Source: Vespa crabro (lineage: Eukaryota; Arthropoda; Insecta; Hymenoptera; Vespidae). From it: a stretch of DNA of 64,000 nt. Made by a program: the position numbers and the translations under genes. The stretch covers positions 10,342,407 to 10,406,406 of the forward strand of contig NC_060959.1 in assembly GCF_910589235.1 (NCBI RefSeq). The letters run 5' to 3'. Within the stretch, counting starts at the first letter, position 1. Every line of letters begins with the position of its first letter. Below the pieces are notes generated by a model. That model did not search any database, was not told the origin of the DNA, and was given only the letters and a program-made list of their open reading frames with translations. Shown here in pieces: positions 38,276 to 50,436 of the stretch.

Positions 38276-39019
38276 CGATAAAAAATACATTCTAATTTCT
38301 AATATAGACCTGTTTCGACGGATGCTTATATATTTTTGCATTTATACCATAGGTATAAATGTTACATTTGAATTTTAATAATACTTACTTCTCGCATAAT
38401 TTCCGTAGGTACCCGATAGAACGTATAATAATTTTGGAATGATGAGAATGGAACCGACTCCTATAATAGCACCTAAGAGAAGTCCACCCAAATCTATTTT
38501 TGCTGGAGCATAAGGTGATATAGCGTAACCCTATGAGTATAAATAATTCGATAGATATTTTAATCTAAATATCTATAAAGGATTGATATTATATCTATTT
38601 GGAGTTTAAGATCGTTAAAAAGAGAGATCGTCAAATAGTCTATACAAATTTTATACTTACAGAACCAGAACTTCCAATATTAGTGAAACCAAAGCGTGCT
38701 TCTTGATTACGATCCGAGATATCATTGATCGTAGTTTCCTCGTGTTTCATTGATGTATCAGTCCGAATTTCGGCTTGTGACGGCATTGCCACTTGATCCT
38801 GTGCCTTACCAATTTTTTCCATGTAAGCTATCGAACTTGGTATAAAACTATATGAATTAAATAAACAATTAAGGAATTATTTCGTGAAGTGTAATATTAT
38901 AATAATTAATATTTTCTTATTATCTCTTACCCTCTGTCGTCATATTTGGGAATACAATTCGCATGGACCGCCAAAAATATGAAGGCCACTATGATATTAT
39001 TTAAATTATCTTGTGACAT
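37775..39019 (-). CDS. DM4/12-like secreted or membrane protein A
   Basis: Four coding exons on the minus strand: 38931-39019, 38661-38847, 38389-38530 and 37775-38178; 273 residues. The start codon directly follows a splice acceptor (ACAG/ATG), so there is a 5' UTR intron. Residues 1-21 form a signal peptide (NIIVAFIFLAVHA). A hydrophobic glycine-rich segment near 102-125 (GGLLLGAIIGVGSILII) could be membrane-associated. The last exon has the cysteine pattern of the insect DM4/12 family: CMQRAVC, then AVEAGHSGKNCSYSYPHC. The family is widespread in insects and its function is poorly known, so none is assigned. It is head-to-head with a related gene 1.9 kb away. Confidence 0.8.
38228..38272. 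repeat. Poly(T) tract in intron of DM4/12-like gene A
   Basis: More than 40 T residues. On the minus strand it is poly(A) in the last intron. Confidence 0.85.
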
Positions 39020-39233
39020 CTGTAAAAAAAAAAAAGAAAAAAAAGAAAAAGAAAAAAGATAATAATTAAAAGAAACACGTGAGTATAAGTTTCTTTTTCT
39101 TAGATTTTTATTTTATTCCAATTTTAATTACAAATTATAATAATAAAATTATAATAATAAAATTACGTACGCGCGTACATTTAATTATTATAATATTATC
39201 TCGTTAATAAATTGATTTTTATTTGAAGTTTAC

Positions 39234-39330
39234 CTTGAGGGTTAATGATCTGAAATAATTCATTCACAAATTAAATTAAAAAAGTAATTCGTCTCTTAGC
39301 AGATGTCCATACGGGAATGCTTTCACTAGA
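39234..39330 (-). other. Predicted 5' UTR exon of DM4/12-like gene A
   Basis: On the minus strand, the donor CCTCAAG/GTAAAC (GT at 39232-39233) would join the acceptor immediately before the ATG at 39019. The 5' end is set by distance from the TATATA element near 39360 and is approximate. Confidence 0.5.
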
Positions 39331-39357
39331 AACTGTGAAAATAAGACTCTGTTTCTG

Positions 39358-39388
39358 ACATATATAGTTCTGTACCACCCCTTTGTGG
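39358..39388 (-). promoter_or_regulatory. TATA box and GGGGTGG box of DM4/12-like gene A
   Basis: Reading the minus strand: CCACAAAGGGGTGG (39375-39388), then eight bases, then CTATATATG. The CACCC/GT-box plus TATA order repeats upstream of the divergent partner gene. Confidence 0.5.
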
Positions 39389-40484
39389 ATATGACAAATC
39401 GTCGACATAATTGCAGTACGGTTTCGCTTTCATTGTTAGATTTCCATGTGATATTATCACGATGCGTGACGTTCTACTACCTTCTCGCGTCATTCTTTTA
39501 GTAAGTAAGAATACATTCTATAGGTATATATCTTTTGTCACCGAAAGCACTCTCCTCTAGCATTGTTATTATTGCAGGTCACTCTTACCGAAATTGTGAG
39601 TACTCACAATTATTTCGAAGCTGAAATAATTTGTCTTTTGCAACATTAATTGTTCGACTATTAACGTGTCAAACTGATTTTTCAGTTTCAGTCTTATTCT
39701 AAAAATATACCATGTATATAATCTATGTATTTTAAATCGTGTCTTATTTATAGTTTTTTTTTCTTCTCTCTCTTTTTCTTTTTTTCTTTTTTTTTTTTTT
39801 TTTTCTTTTTTATCATCAGCTATAACATATTAATATAATAATTACATTCGATTATTCTATTGTATAAATATTTTAATAAATATGATATACATAAGGTAAC
39901 AGGAAAATGTCTATAATTTTATTATCGTTGATAGGTCTTGATTTTAGATATCGTTTCAAGGTAAACAATTCTAAAGCGAGAAAGTGGATGTACATACTTT
40001 GGAGCAATAATAACGACAGTGAAAAGAAATGAGCGTAAACATTTCATAGATTCTATGTATGTACATTTGTCTTTGCAGAATGGAATTCGTTCTGGACGTT
40101 GCTTAGGAAAATTTGCGAAAGTTACGCGAAAGGCACGACATGTGCAGTGTACGTGCGTAATTGGACAATTCGTCTCTTTCACGTAAGGAGACCATTTTAT
40201 TTTTCTTTCTATCCAAGTGAAAACAATAGTATAGCAATTGTTAATAATTTCGATATAAATACATAGGTTTACTCTATTTAAAATAAAAATGATAATTAGC
40301 GGAGAGAAATGTATTTATGCACATGTAAAATTTTTTTTTTTTTTTTTATAAGTAACATATAATTTTAAGTGATAAATAATAAGATATAATAATTGCTAAT
40401 GTCCATTTCCCTGGTACAATTTAGTCTATCGTTCTTCCTTTAGGCTCGTTAATTCTATTCGAGAAAAGGAATTTCCTGTTCGTC

Positions 40485-40578
40485 GAAGGGGTGGGCTAGG
40501 CATTATACATAGTCTGCTAGCTAGCTAGAACTCGACTTTGTAAGAAACTGTCCATCAATGCCATCGTGTTTGATAAAA
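40485..40578 (+). promoter_or_regulatory. GGGGTGG box, TATA element and 5' UTR exon of DM4/12-like gene B
   Basis: GAAGGGGTGGG (40485-40495) is followed by ATTATACATAG (from 40502). A donor (GATAAAA/GTAAGC at 40578/40579) then pairs with the acceptor TTTTTATTAG at 40903, 30 bases before the start codon. Start site expected near 40530. Confidence 0.45.
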
Positions 40579-40933
40579 GTAAGCTAAGAATAAATATTTA
40601 TTATTATAATATTTGTTAAAAATGTCAACGATTTACAATTAATTTATCTTTTCTTCGTTATTTCCTTTTTTTTTTCTTTTTTTTTTGTTTTTTTTCCTTT
40701 CCTTCGTTGTGATACATTTTTTTTTTAATATATTTACAAACGTGAAGTGAATGTGATAATTGTATGTGATTATAGTTTATCCGTATCTATTCTAATAATA
40801 ATTCTTTAAAGGTGAAAATATTCTATTATCATTATCTCATGGAAATTTATTTAACAATATAATCAAAATGTTTTTCTTTAATTAATCTATGTGTTTTTAT
40901 TAGGAACATACGATATACGAAAGTTTTTCAAAA

Positions 40934-41893
40934 ATGAACGTGACCTTCTTACTTGTGTTTCTTATTATACAATTAACAACAGCCGATTATATATCTACTG
41001 GATTCGATAAAGGAAAAACTTCGAAAATGAAAAATCCATTTTATGGTCATTCGAAACCACGATTTATTTCGTTCGATTCCGAAGAAGGAAATATCGATGT
41101 AAGTTGGCTAGAAAAAAAAAAAAAAAATCGATTATTTCATATTATATAAAAAAAATTTTAATTTTATTTTTGACTATTGAAATTTTCTTAGATCAGTTGG
41201 GACGTATCGATACCTTTTATTTCTATTCCATTACTGTATAAAAATGAAGAGAACGAACATTCGCCAACGCTTCTCAATGTTAATACAAAAGCATTAACAA
41301 TCGCTGGATTAGTGACAGGAATTTCTTCTTTAGTTGCACCACTATTTTCAAAACCCATTACGCCATCATCGCAATCGCATTATCGTTGGTTGATCATACA
41401 TTTTTGTTTTTTTCATCATATATAACAATGATTAAAAATAATATATTATAATAATGTTTTTATATTTTTAGGAACGGACGAGGGAATGGAATGGTCAACA
41501 ATGGGTAATACAATTAATGAAATAATTTTTTCCAATAATTATATAGCTCCTTGTATGCAACATATTGTTTGTTCGATCGTATCGGCCGCCAGTCGTGCAG
41601 ATAATCCTACGAGTACAGAAAAAATTATCGATGGTTTATCCAGGTATCATTTTGATTAAAATCATTCTTTTAAATGTTGTTTAGTAAATGGTATTGGTAT
41701 TAGTTACATATTATTCTTATTATCTTATCATTGTAGTCATAGATGGTTCAAAGATGCGACAAATGGAACACTCATACAAGATGCGATTTCGATAGGTCGT
41801 GATGATAATCGTGATTGTACAAGAGTTTATAAAAATTGTTTGATAACGCCGAGACTTTTCAAAAGTTTCATGAATCAATTCGGAATAATGTGA
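40934..41893 (+). CDS. DM4/12-like secreted or membrane protein B
   Basis: Four coding exons, 40934-41098, 41192-41384, 41472-41643 and 41737-41893, give 228 residues. The signal peptide is MNVTFLLVFLIIQLTTA. A hydrophobic stretch (ALTIAGLVTGISSLVAPLF) sits near residue 92, as in the neighbouring gene. The cysteine pattern is CMQHIVC, then DAISIGRDDNRDCTRVYKNC. In both neighbours a phase-1 intron directly follows the hydrophobic segment, which supports common origin. Donor of exon 2 (TATC/GTTGGT) is weak but is the only one that keeps the frame. Function unknown; expression may be linked to gene A through the shared intergenic region. Confidence 0.75.
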
Positions 41894-42060
41894 GTTGATC
41901 AAAAAATTACGAAGAAACAACGGATCAAATATTATCTATCTCATATTCCAATTATTATGATAATAATTTAAGAATAATTTTATACAGTTAAGTTTTTCAA
42001 TATTTATAAATTAATTGCTATTATTAAAACTAATTTTATATAAAGTGTATGATATATGTT

Positions 42061-42101
<41 letters not shown>

Positions 42102-42249
42102 GTATATATATGTGTGCGTATGTGTGTATATGAGTTATGAAGACAATTTTCTATCATTATCTTTTATCTATTTTTTATGAATGAAAACAACTTTAAATAA
42201 AAAGATTGATATTGTTGGGATTATATAGCAATTAGATCGATTTTTTGTA

Positions 42250-42297
<48 letters not shown>

Positions 42298-42548
42298 AAA
42301 TTTATGTTACGTATAAGTATATCTATTTGAAAATAAAAAATATAATTGCTTCGTTTGTTATGATTAATAATAGAAAAATTGAAAAACATTTTACGTTGGC
42401 TCTAATACTATTTAATAATATCTTTATTCCATTTCAATTTGCCACTCCCACTGTATGCTAATCATTCAAGGGTTATCGCCATGACGCGACAGTTTGTAAT
42501 TGCACGTGATTGGATAATACTGTATTGTTAAGGTTAGAAAACGTCCAA
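41894..42548. other. 3' regions of DM4/12-like gene B and the small minus-strand ORF
   Basis: Contains (TA)n at 42064-42095, poly(T) of about 35 at 42258-42292, and on the minus strand an AATAAA signal at 42423-42428 for the small ORF. An E-box next to ATTGG (CACGTGATTGG near 42505) is also present. Confidence 0.5.
42423..42428 (-). promoter_or_regulatory. Polyadenylation signal AATAAA
   Basis: Lies about 120 bases after the stop codon of the minus-strand ORF at 42549-42719 and supports that ORF as a real 3'-terminal exon. Confidence 0.5.
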
Positions 42549-42719
42549 TCATCTCAAAGATTTTTTATCGTCGCATCGTAATTGGATCGTATACATGGCC
42601 GATTCCAGTTGATTCATAAGTTTATCGAGACCAATCACCAGGTCGTAACAATCGCCACTCGTATCAAGATACTCGACATTCGGAAGTTGAACTTTTTCTG
42701 CCAACATATAGTATATCAT
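42549..42719 (-). CDS. Short unrecognised protein
   Basis: A 56-codon frame with non-repetitive, protein-like composition (KVQLPNVEYLDTSGDCYDLV, then LDKLMNQLESAMYTIQL, probably helical). It ends in TGA, with AATAAA 120 bases on. A splice acceptor (TTTCATCCAG) abuts the first ATG, so it may be the last exon of a longer gene whose other exons I cannot place. As a single exon it would be preceded by a seven-codon upstream ORF. I do not recognise the family. Its start faces the WIP gene 5' UTR exon about 100-200 bases away. Confidence 0.5.
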   Translation of the reverse strand: MIYYMLAEKVQLPNVEYLDTSGDCYDLVIGLDKLMNQLESAMYTIQLRCDDKKSLR

Positions 42720-42819
42720 ACTGGATGAAAGATTTTTATCCAAATGTCAATTTTTATTCCTCCTTGTCATTATAATTCTAGTTGATGTTAGAAACATCGA
42801 CAATATCACGAGTATAATT

Positions 42820-42937
42820 GATGTGTACTCAAAGGAATATAACGTAGTAATACACGTTAAAAGTGTACAGGCGTTTTATGGATTATCAAGGCATGTTTGA
42901 CATCACAGAAACGAGTGTTCCGTTTTAGGTAAATAAA
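42820..42937 (+). other. Predicted 5' UTR exon of the WIP gene
   Basis: GTTTTAG/GTAAAT gives a donor at 42937/42938, pairing with acceptor AATGTATAG at 43369. The left end is not defined by sequence. Confidence 0.35.
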
Positions 42938-43385
42938 TTTATCATAGTGTTATTCACACTTCCCCTCCAACCGTATTCGCATATTTTTATGTGATTATAA
43001 TTCGATTGAAATTGTATGGAATATTATCCTTTAAGAAGATAACAACTGTAACCTAATTTTCTAACTTTTCACAATATAATAGACGCCCATTAAATTTATA
43101 ATTAGAAATTTATAACAGAGCAGTTGCCGTTTTCATTGGATTTATATTAAGAAATTAATTCTTTAATTTAAAAATAAATTTTCATATCGTCAATGGAATA
43201 TATTTTCTTCATCCTTGTATTCTCTTCTTTCCAATTTTCCAAAATGTCTTTTTATCTTATGTGAGAAAATAAAAAAAAAAAAAAAAAAAAAAAAAAGAAA
43301 AAAAGAAAAAAAGAAAAAAAAGAGAGAAAGAAAAAATGTATATAATTATTTACTGTTGTTAATGTATAGTAAAAAAGGAATAAAA

Positions 43386-45834
43386 ATGCCGGCACCACCG
43401 CCACTACCTCCTGCTTTTACCGCGCCTCCTCCTGTGTCAGGCGAACAAGATAGGAGTTTGTTGTTACAATCAATTAGAGAAGGAAAAGCTCTAAGGAAGA
43501 CAGTTACGGTAGATAAAAGCGCACCTGCTATAAGTGGTATGCTTTGACTCAAAGATGCTTTATTTATATTAATTCATATAATTCTTTATGAAATTAAATA
43601 GATATGCATTTAACAAATCAAAGTATTAAATATTGATTTTATCTATAGGTAAAGTCAAAGGTGATTCAACTTCTATAACTTCCGGCAGTAGTGGTAACAA
43701 TGGCCCTAATACATTCAGTAGTAGTATTGCTAATAATAACAATAGTGGACCAATAGGCCTAGGTGGATTATTTTCAAGTGGTATGCCAAAGTTAAAGCCA
43801 ACGGGTCTTAGAGGAAACACAATTGAAAAAGATTCGCATACTACTATTAATAACAGTAATTTCTCTAATTCATCTGGTAGTTTGAATCAAAATGTTAAAC
43901 GAGGGCCTCCTCCAATTCCACCTCCAGCTACACAAAAACCTCAAGTATTTCCTCAAGTAAGAGAAATATATTCATTTCTGATTAGTTATATAATATATGT
44001 GTATAATGTTGATGTTATTTCCAATGGAACAACATTTTATTATTATTAATTATTATTATTATTATTATTATTATACAGGTATCAAGTGGAGCAGATTCAG
44101 CAAATTCTAATACAGATGGACATAAAGGCTTTGGCAAACCAACACTCGCGCCTAAACCACCACCACCATCCACAGCTCCTCAGAAACCATCGCCACCTCC
44201 TAAGAAATTAAGTTTAACAAGTTCTGGGAGTGTCTCAAGAGCACAAAGCATGAGGTTACCCAGGTCTCCACCAGTTCTTGCCCCAACACCACCATCCCTT
44301 CATCAATCGCAGGATTGCTTAAATGAACCTCAATCAAGACCCACGAATCGTGTTCTTAGACCTCCTATTGCTAGACCACCATCTCCTCCAATATCCAGAG
44401 CGACATCTTCAATGATGATAACAAGAGCAGCACCACCACCACCTTCCAGAGTTACGGTTACAGCCCCCTGCATTCCTCCGCCACCTCCACCTCTTCCGCA
44501 TCGTCCTCCAACTCACCAAAGATTGGCTGCACCTCCACCTCCACCACCAACACCTCCTACGAGAGGCTCGTCGATGAGAAATGGACAAGCTACAAATTCT
44601 AATCTTGATTTGGAGATAAGATTTGCAGAAATGTTTCATTCTGTTTCGAGTTTTCCACCACCAGAACCTTTTAGAGGATTTACAAAGATTTACAGCAGTA
44701 GAAATGGTAAGAAAAAAAGTAAAAATAAATTTAATACGCTCAAGAAATTTAATGTTAAACAACATATATCTGAGATATTTGTTTGATGTGCATGCATATA
44801 TATATATATATATGTATATATATGTTTTCATACTGATTCATGGATAGTCCTTATAAATTATTTTTGATTAATAGATTTCTCACTAATAATACACAATTTC
44901 TCTTTTATTTATTTACAACAATAGTTTAGTTTTTATTCAATGACTCTAAGCATGTACTTATATGTATGTTTTTCAATTTCTTATCTAACTTTTTAAAAAG
45001 GATAATCAATTCACTAATCAAGGACTATCTTGCATCCTATCACATCATAGCTAATGATTTATTTAAGAGTCATTTGATACAATTGATGATCGCATGTACT
45101 CGAGGTGGTTTGGTTTAATAATAGGTACTGTTATAGTTTGATTTATTGTAACTGTGCCAACTGTTCTAAAAATGAATGTAATGATAGTACAATTATTCAT
45201 TTATCGGAAAAGGGTTACAGGGTTTTCATCTGCCATAATCTGGATAAATCAAATTCACCATTACATTATTCATCAATTTATTATTATAAAAATATATTTT
45301 GTATATTTTTATAATAATAAACAATCAATTTATTATTATAAAAAATCATCATTTTAAACTTTTCTCGTGATAAAAAAAAATCACAAAATCATTCATTTCT
45401 CACTCACTTTTTTTTATGCATACATATCATATTGTATTTTTAATAAAAATAAATTTCATATGTCCACATTAATAAATCGAAAATCTCCTCAGTTAACCCA
45501 TTAACAAACATTTCATAGCATGTTATTTAAATATAATGAATTTAATATAAATTCTGTAAATAGTTGCTATAATTTTCATGTTTAATTGCATGCTGCATGT
45601 ATATAACTCTATCTATGTAAATTGGTATAGCTTTATATAAGAAAAGTATATGTATGAAATTAATTAGTATATTAAAGATATAATAAAAATGATTAAAAAA
45701 TTACAGCTGCAAAGCAACAGGCTCCAGCACCGCCTCAACAAACATCTAATCCAAATACAATACTTCCCTTAAGTGTTTCGTCTAGTAACAGTGGTAATAC
45801 AATGCAATCAACGTGGCATGTTAAAAACTTTTAG
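43386..45834 (+). CDS. Vrp1: WASP-interacting protein (WIP/verprolin family)
   Basis: Four coding exons, 43386-43536, 43649-43956, 44079-44706 and 45707-45834, give 404 residues. An N-terminal proline run (MPAPPPLPPAFTAPPP) precedes a WH2 actin-binding motif at about 20-45 (RSLLLQSIREGKALRKTVTV). Long proline-rich profilin- and SH3-binding stretches fill the middle. Near residues 332-362 is the WASP-binding element (RFAEMFHSVSSFPPPEPFRG). The protein stabilises WASP and couples it to actin filament assembly; the fly homologue is needed for myoblast fusion. The C-terminal tail after the WASP-binding element is a separate small exon reached over a 1-kb intron. Confidence 0.93.
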
Positions 45835-46857
45835 TTACCTAAGTTATCTCATTTTGTTTATGAAAAAAGATCAGCATTTAACATTGTTTTACACATTAAC
45901 AAAATAGTAATGTGTGAATACATAGAAAAATTGTGTTTGCAGAGAATCTAAGTTACTGTTATTGAAAGTGTATTGAGAAGGTCTATTTAGAGTTGTAATT
46001 ATAATTAAATTTAACAAAAAGAAAAATCTGAGGAGTTATTACATAGTAATTGAGAATATAAAATTTCCTTCTAAAGTGCAATGATACTCTGCTCTGTAAT
46101 AAATCTGTTTATAATGCTTTTACGTAATATTTAATACTGCCAGACTTTCAATTTTTCTATGTTTCAGTTTTAATCCTTTATTATATGTCAGACATTCTTT
46201 CATAAAAATTTCAATGCACAAAAAAATTTCATATTATATCTATGATTAATATAGGTATATTTAAGTTAAAACTAACATGAGATCATAAACTTGTTAAATA
46301 ATGTTGGAAAACAATTGCAACAATAAGTATTAATGCAACCTAATTGTTAAAAAGTTCATATATACATGCATTATGTTGTAACATTATTTAAAAAATATAA
46401 AATGTTACATATTTTTATTTCTATCAATAGTTTCTCATAATCCATTATTTCATATGTACATTTTCATAGCAAACGATTTCTGATATGTAAGTATAATCAG
46501 GGGTAAAATTAAACTGAGAAATATCTTAGTTATATTCAAAACTGATATTTATTACGAATTATAAAGAAAAATATTTTTTTAACTAGGAAACTCTTCTCTC
46601 GGAGATCTTCATTAAAGTAATATAAAGGATGACTAGAATCTAATATAATAATAAAACTCATATTAAACAAAAAAAAAAAACAAAACAAAAAAGAAACAAA
46701 AAAAAATTCAAATGTATTCAATTATGATCGTATATTAAGTATTGAAAAAGAAAAAAAAAATATTAATAATTTGAATAATATTGTAAAATATATTTTGAGA
46801 AATTCAACACAAGCATGGAAGTTAAAGACTGTATTGTGTTGTGTATCTGTATATATG

Positions 46858-46907
<50 letters not shown>

Positions 46908-47216
46908 TATATGTAACAATATATTTAATTTATTCAATTTTATTATAGAAAGAAATATAACATATCTTCGCAATTCGATGAACTATAAGGAAAATACCAT
47001 AATGTGTAAAGAATAAATAAATTGGAAGTACTGAATTGTGGATTAAATAAAAATAAATTATATATAGGGCGAAGGGGGGGGGACGATATTAAATGGCATT
47101 GTATACGAATTTAATTAACGCGATTATTTTCTAAAATTTTCATAACATTGCATTATTTAATACAAGGTAGCATAAGTAATTTGTAAGATTAAAACATATA
47201 AACAAAATCATATTTT
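45835..47216. other. Convergent 3' region between WIP and ABCF3
   Basis: The WIP 3' UTR reaches an AATAAA at 46098-46103. A (TA)n tract with TGTA interruptions lies at 46848-46914. A run of nine G occurs near 47073. On the minus strand ATTAAA near 47157 could serve ABCF3. No coding frame. Confidence 0.6.
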
Positions 47217-50200
47217 TTATACTTCAAGCTCTCTTTCAATAATCCTACGATATTCATCGAAGCCTCCTTCAATGCACCGAACTGATCCTTCGCCACAGAC
47301 CCATAACTCTGTACAAACCATACGTATTAATCGTTCGTCGTGCGACACTAAAATAACACCTGCCTAAAAAAAAAAAAAAAAAAAAAAATAACAAAGAATA
47401 ATATAATAAATCGTATACACAAATATCGCAATAATAAATCATTTAATAATCATAATGGAATTATATATAAAAATCTTACTTGACAGCTATTGAGTGCTTT
47501 TCCTAATGCCTCGATTGATTCTATATCCAAATGATTCGTAGGTTCGTCGAGTACTAAGAAGTTTGGCATTGCTGCACACATTAAAGCAAAAGCTACCCTT
47601 GATTTTTGGCCTCCTGATAACGAATTGATCGTTTGCAATGCTAAATCACCACTTATCCCAAAACTACCAAGCATTCGTCTGTACTCCTCGATTGGTTTAC
47701 CTAAAAAAAAAAAAAGAAAAAAAAAGAAAAAAAAATGAATTATTAATGCGAGATAAAAATAAAAACATACTATACGACAAATACTATGTCACATACCTGG
47801 AAAATGATTTTGCAATAATTCTACAGGACATACACGCATATCTAATTGATCGACGTGATGTTGACTAAAATATCCAAATTTCAAGTTACGATGCACGTGC
47901 ACAGTGCCTCGTGTTGGACTTAAAGCATTTGTTATTATTTTTAATAACGTGGTTTTACCCGCACCATTTTCACCCACAATACAAATACGAGATTGTAAGC
48001 TTGCCGTTAAATTTACACCAGTAAAGACGTATGAATTATCGTTTCCAGTCTCATAACGAAATGAAACTTCATTCAACTGAAGTATTGGAGGACTTAATGG
48101 TTCAACATCGGGGAATCGTAGTGTTACTTCTCCTTCCTTTTCCATGGGTTTTAATTCTGGTCTATAAAATAAAATAAAAGAAAGAAAAAAAAAATGTTTG
48201 TAAAACAGATCCAAATCATAAAACTATGCCATTGATCATTATGTTTCAAAGAACTTACAATTTCTCCAACATTTTTATTTTACTTTGTACACTAGAGGCA
48301 CGGTTGGCATTATAACGAAAGCGATCAATGAATTCTTGCACGTGGGCTCTTTTAGCTTGTTGAGCTTCATATTCTCTTTGTTGATTTCGTTCGCGTTCGC
48401 CTTTAGTTTTGGAAAATTGTTCATAATTACCACGATATGCCTCTATTTTTTGACCTCGTAAATATAAAATATCCGTAGGTACCTATTATACATATACAGG
48501 ATAAATAAAAAAGCAAAACAAAATTGAAACAAATACATAGTAGAAATGCATACAGTATCCAAAAAGTTTCTATCGTGAGAAACAACAAGTAGAGTCGTTG
48601 GCCAGGATTGTAAATATTTCTCAAGCCAAAGTATAGCTTTGATATCAAGCATGTTCGTCGGTTCATCAAGTAACAAAAGATCTGGTCTAGAAAAAAGTGC
48701 TCTTGCAAGAGCAAGTCTCATCCTCCAACCACCAGAAAAAGCTTTGGTAGGCCAAGACTGCCTTTCAACAGAAAATCCAAGTCCAGATAATATTGCACTT
48801 GCTTTAGCTGGTGCTTTATCAACTTCAGCCAACTGCATAGCTTCGTATATTCGAGCTAATTCTTCTCCTAATGCATCACTTGTCTTACCCCCATCTTTTT
48901 CTATCGCAGCTTGTAATTCCGTTTCTCGACTTAACAGAGTACTTCTTTCTTGATCACATCCTAGTACAGACTCGAGAGCCGATGTATCATCACCGGCTAC
49001 CTCTTGCTCTACATGTAGAACTCGTACATGAGATGGTATTCTAAGCTGTTTACTAAATTAATAATAATTAAAAATTAATAATAATTTATTGTTAATACAT
49101 TAATATTAAAAATTAATATCACTTATCATTACCTGGATATCATTCTAAGCAATGTGGTCTTACCCAGACCATTTCTACCAATTAAACCATAGCGTCTACC
49201 AAATGCAAGAGTTAAATCGGCACCTTGTAATAATACTCTATCTCCGTATGCAACATCAAAGTTTTCTATTCTGATATCTTGCGTCTTATTTACTCCACCT
49301 TTGGTTTCCATTCTACTATCTTTTTTACTTGTCATTTGACTGGCACTTGCAGATTCTGTAGCTTGGTTTATGTTGTTTGTACGGCCTGCTATACCCAATT
49401 CATTTATAACTCTTTTTTCTTGTTTCTGTTGTAACTTAGCCTCTGCTTTTTCTAATTTTTTAGCATCCACTTTCTATCATAAAAATCATATTAATTGATT
49501 GATATTCCAATCATAATAAAAATTATTAAATAATTAATTACCATAGCATCGTCCCTTGTTGTCACCCATATACTTTTAATTTGTTCTACTTGTGCTTCCA
49601 AAGTAGCAGCCATTGCTCCTAGATGAACAGGAGCATTTAATACTTTATTTACACCATTTTTTCTCCTTTCAACTTGTCCTTCTTCGGTATTACCTTTTAA
49701 CATTTCTAGTAATTTCACACATATTTCTCTGTATTAAAAAAAAAAAAAAAAAACAAAACAAAAAATACTTAATATTTCTCAAGCGAACATATTTCATAAT
49801 GCAAATTTGTTTGTGTATAATCAAAATATATTTATATATCAAATTTAATCTTATTATTAATAATCATTCCATACTGCTTATATATAATGCATACCGCATA
49901 GTTTGCTTCTATCACATCATAAATTATTATATTTCCAAGAATCATATTAGAAACGAATTGTCGGGCATCTATGTTTAAAATCTTCCTCATAAGAATTACA
50001 ATGGCAATTCGTAAAAAAAAAAATTTTTAAATAAATATGACAATCAGAAAAAATTAGAAAATAAGTGACAAGTAACCTATAAAGAATGTTTGTAAACACA
50101 GATTTATAAATTTATGACTATAAAAAATGATTATATGTGAGTGTAAATACGAGTTTTACAGACCTAACCTCGTTTTCTGATTTATCAGCTACTTCATGTA

Positions 50201-50436
50201 AAACTTCCCCGATAGCCTCATAAATCTCATCGCCATCTTCAAAATCATCTTTGGAACTATCTAAAATACCTGCACGAACAAAATTAATTATATTGTTTGA
50301 ATTACATTATTATGAACTTTTGGAGACACATTTTTTTTCTTAGGTTAATTAGTAAAAATGTACCTTCTACATATTGGTATAAATCATCGTCTATCGTTGG
50401 AAATTGACTACGAATATATTCACCACACGTTGCCAT
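47217..50436 (-). CDS. Abcf3: ATP-binding cassette sub-family F member 3
   Basis: Nine exons on the minus strand: 50364-50436, 50164-50269, 49542-49728, 49133-49473, 48554-49052, 48259-48482, 47797-48161, 47480-47700 and 47217-47363; 720 residues (human 709). It begins MATCGEYIRSQFPTIDDD, matching the family start. Two ABC modules follow. The first has Walker A GRNGLGKTT, signature FSGGWRMRLALARA and Walker B DEPTNMLD. The second has Walker A GENGAGKTT, signature LSGGQKSRVAFA and DEPTNHLD. The linker between them has the charged ABCF pattern (NQQREYEAQQAKR). There are no membrane helices. ABCF proteins act in the cytosol on translation or stress and antiviral responses. All nucleotide-binding motifs are intact. 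Confidence 0.95.

Noticed and set aside
44409..44831. 140-codon minus-strand frame over WIP
   Set aside because: Antisense to proline-codon-rich WIP sequence; Arg/Trp-rich composition is the reverse complement of CCA/CCT codons.
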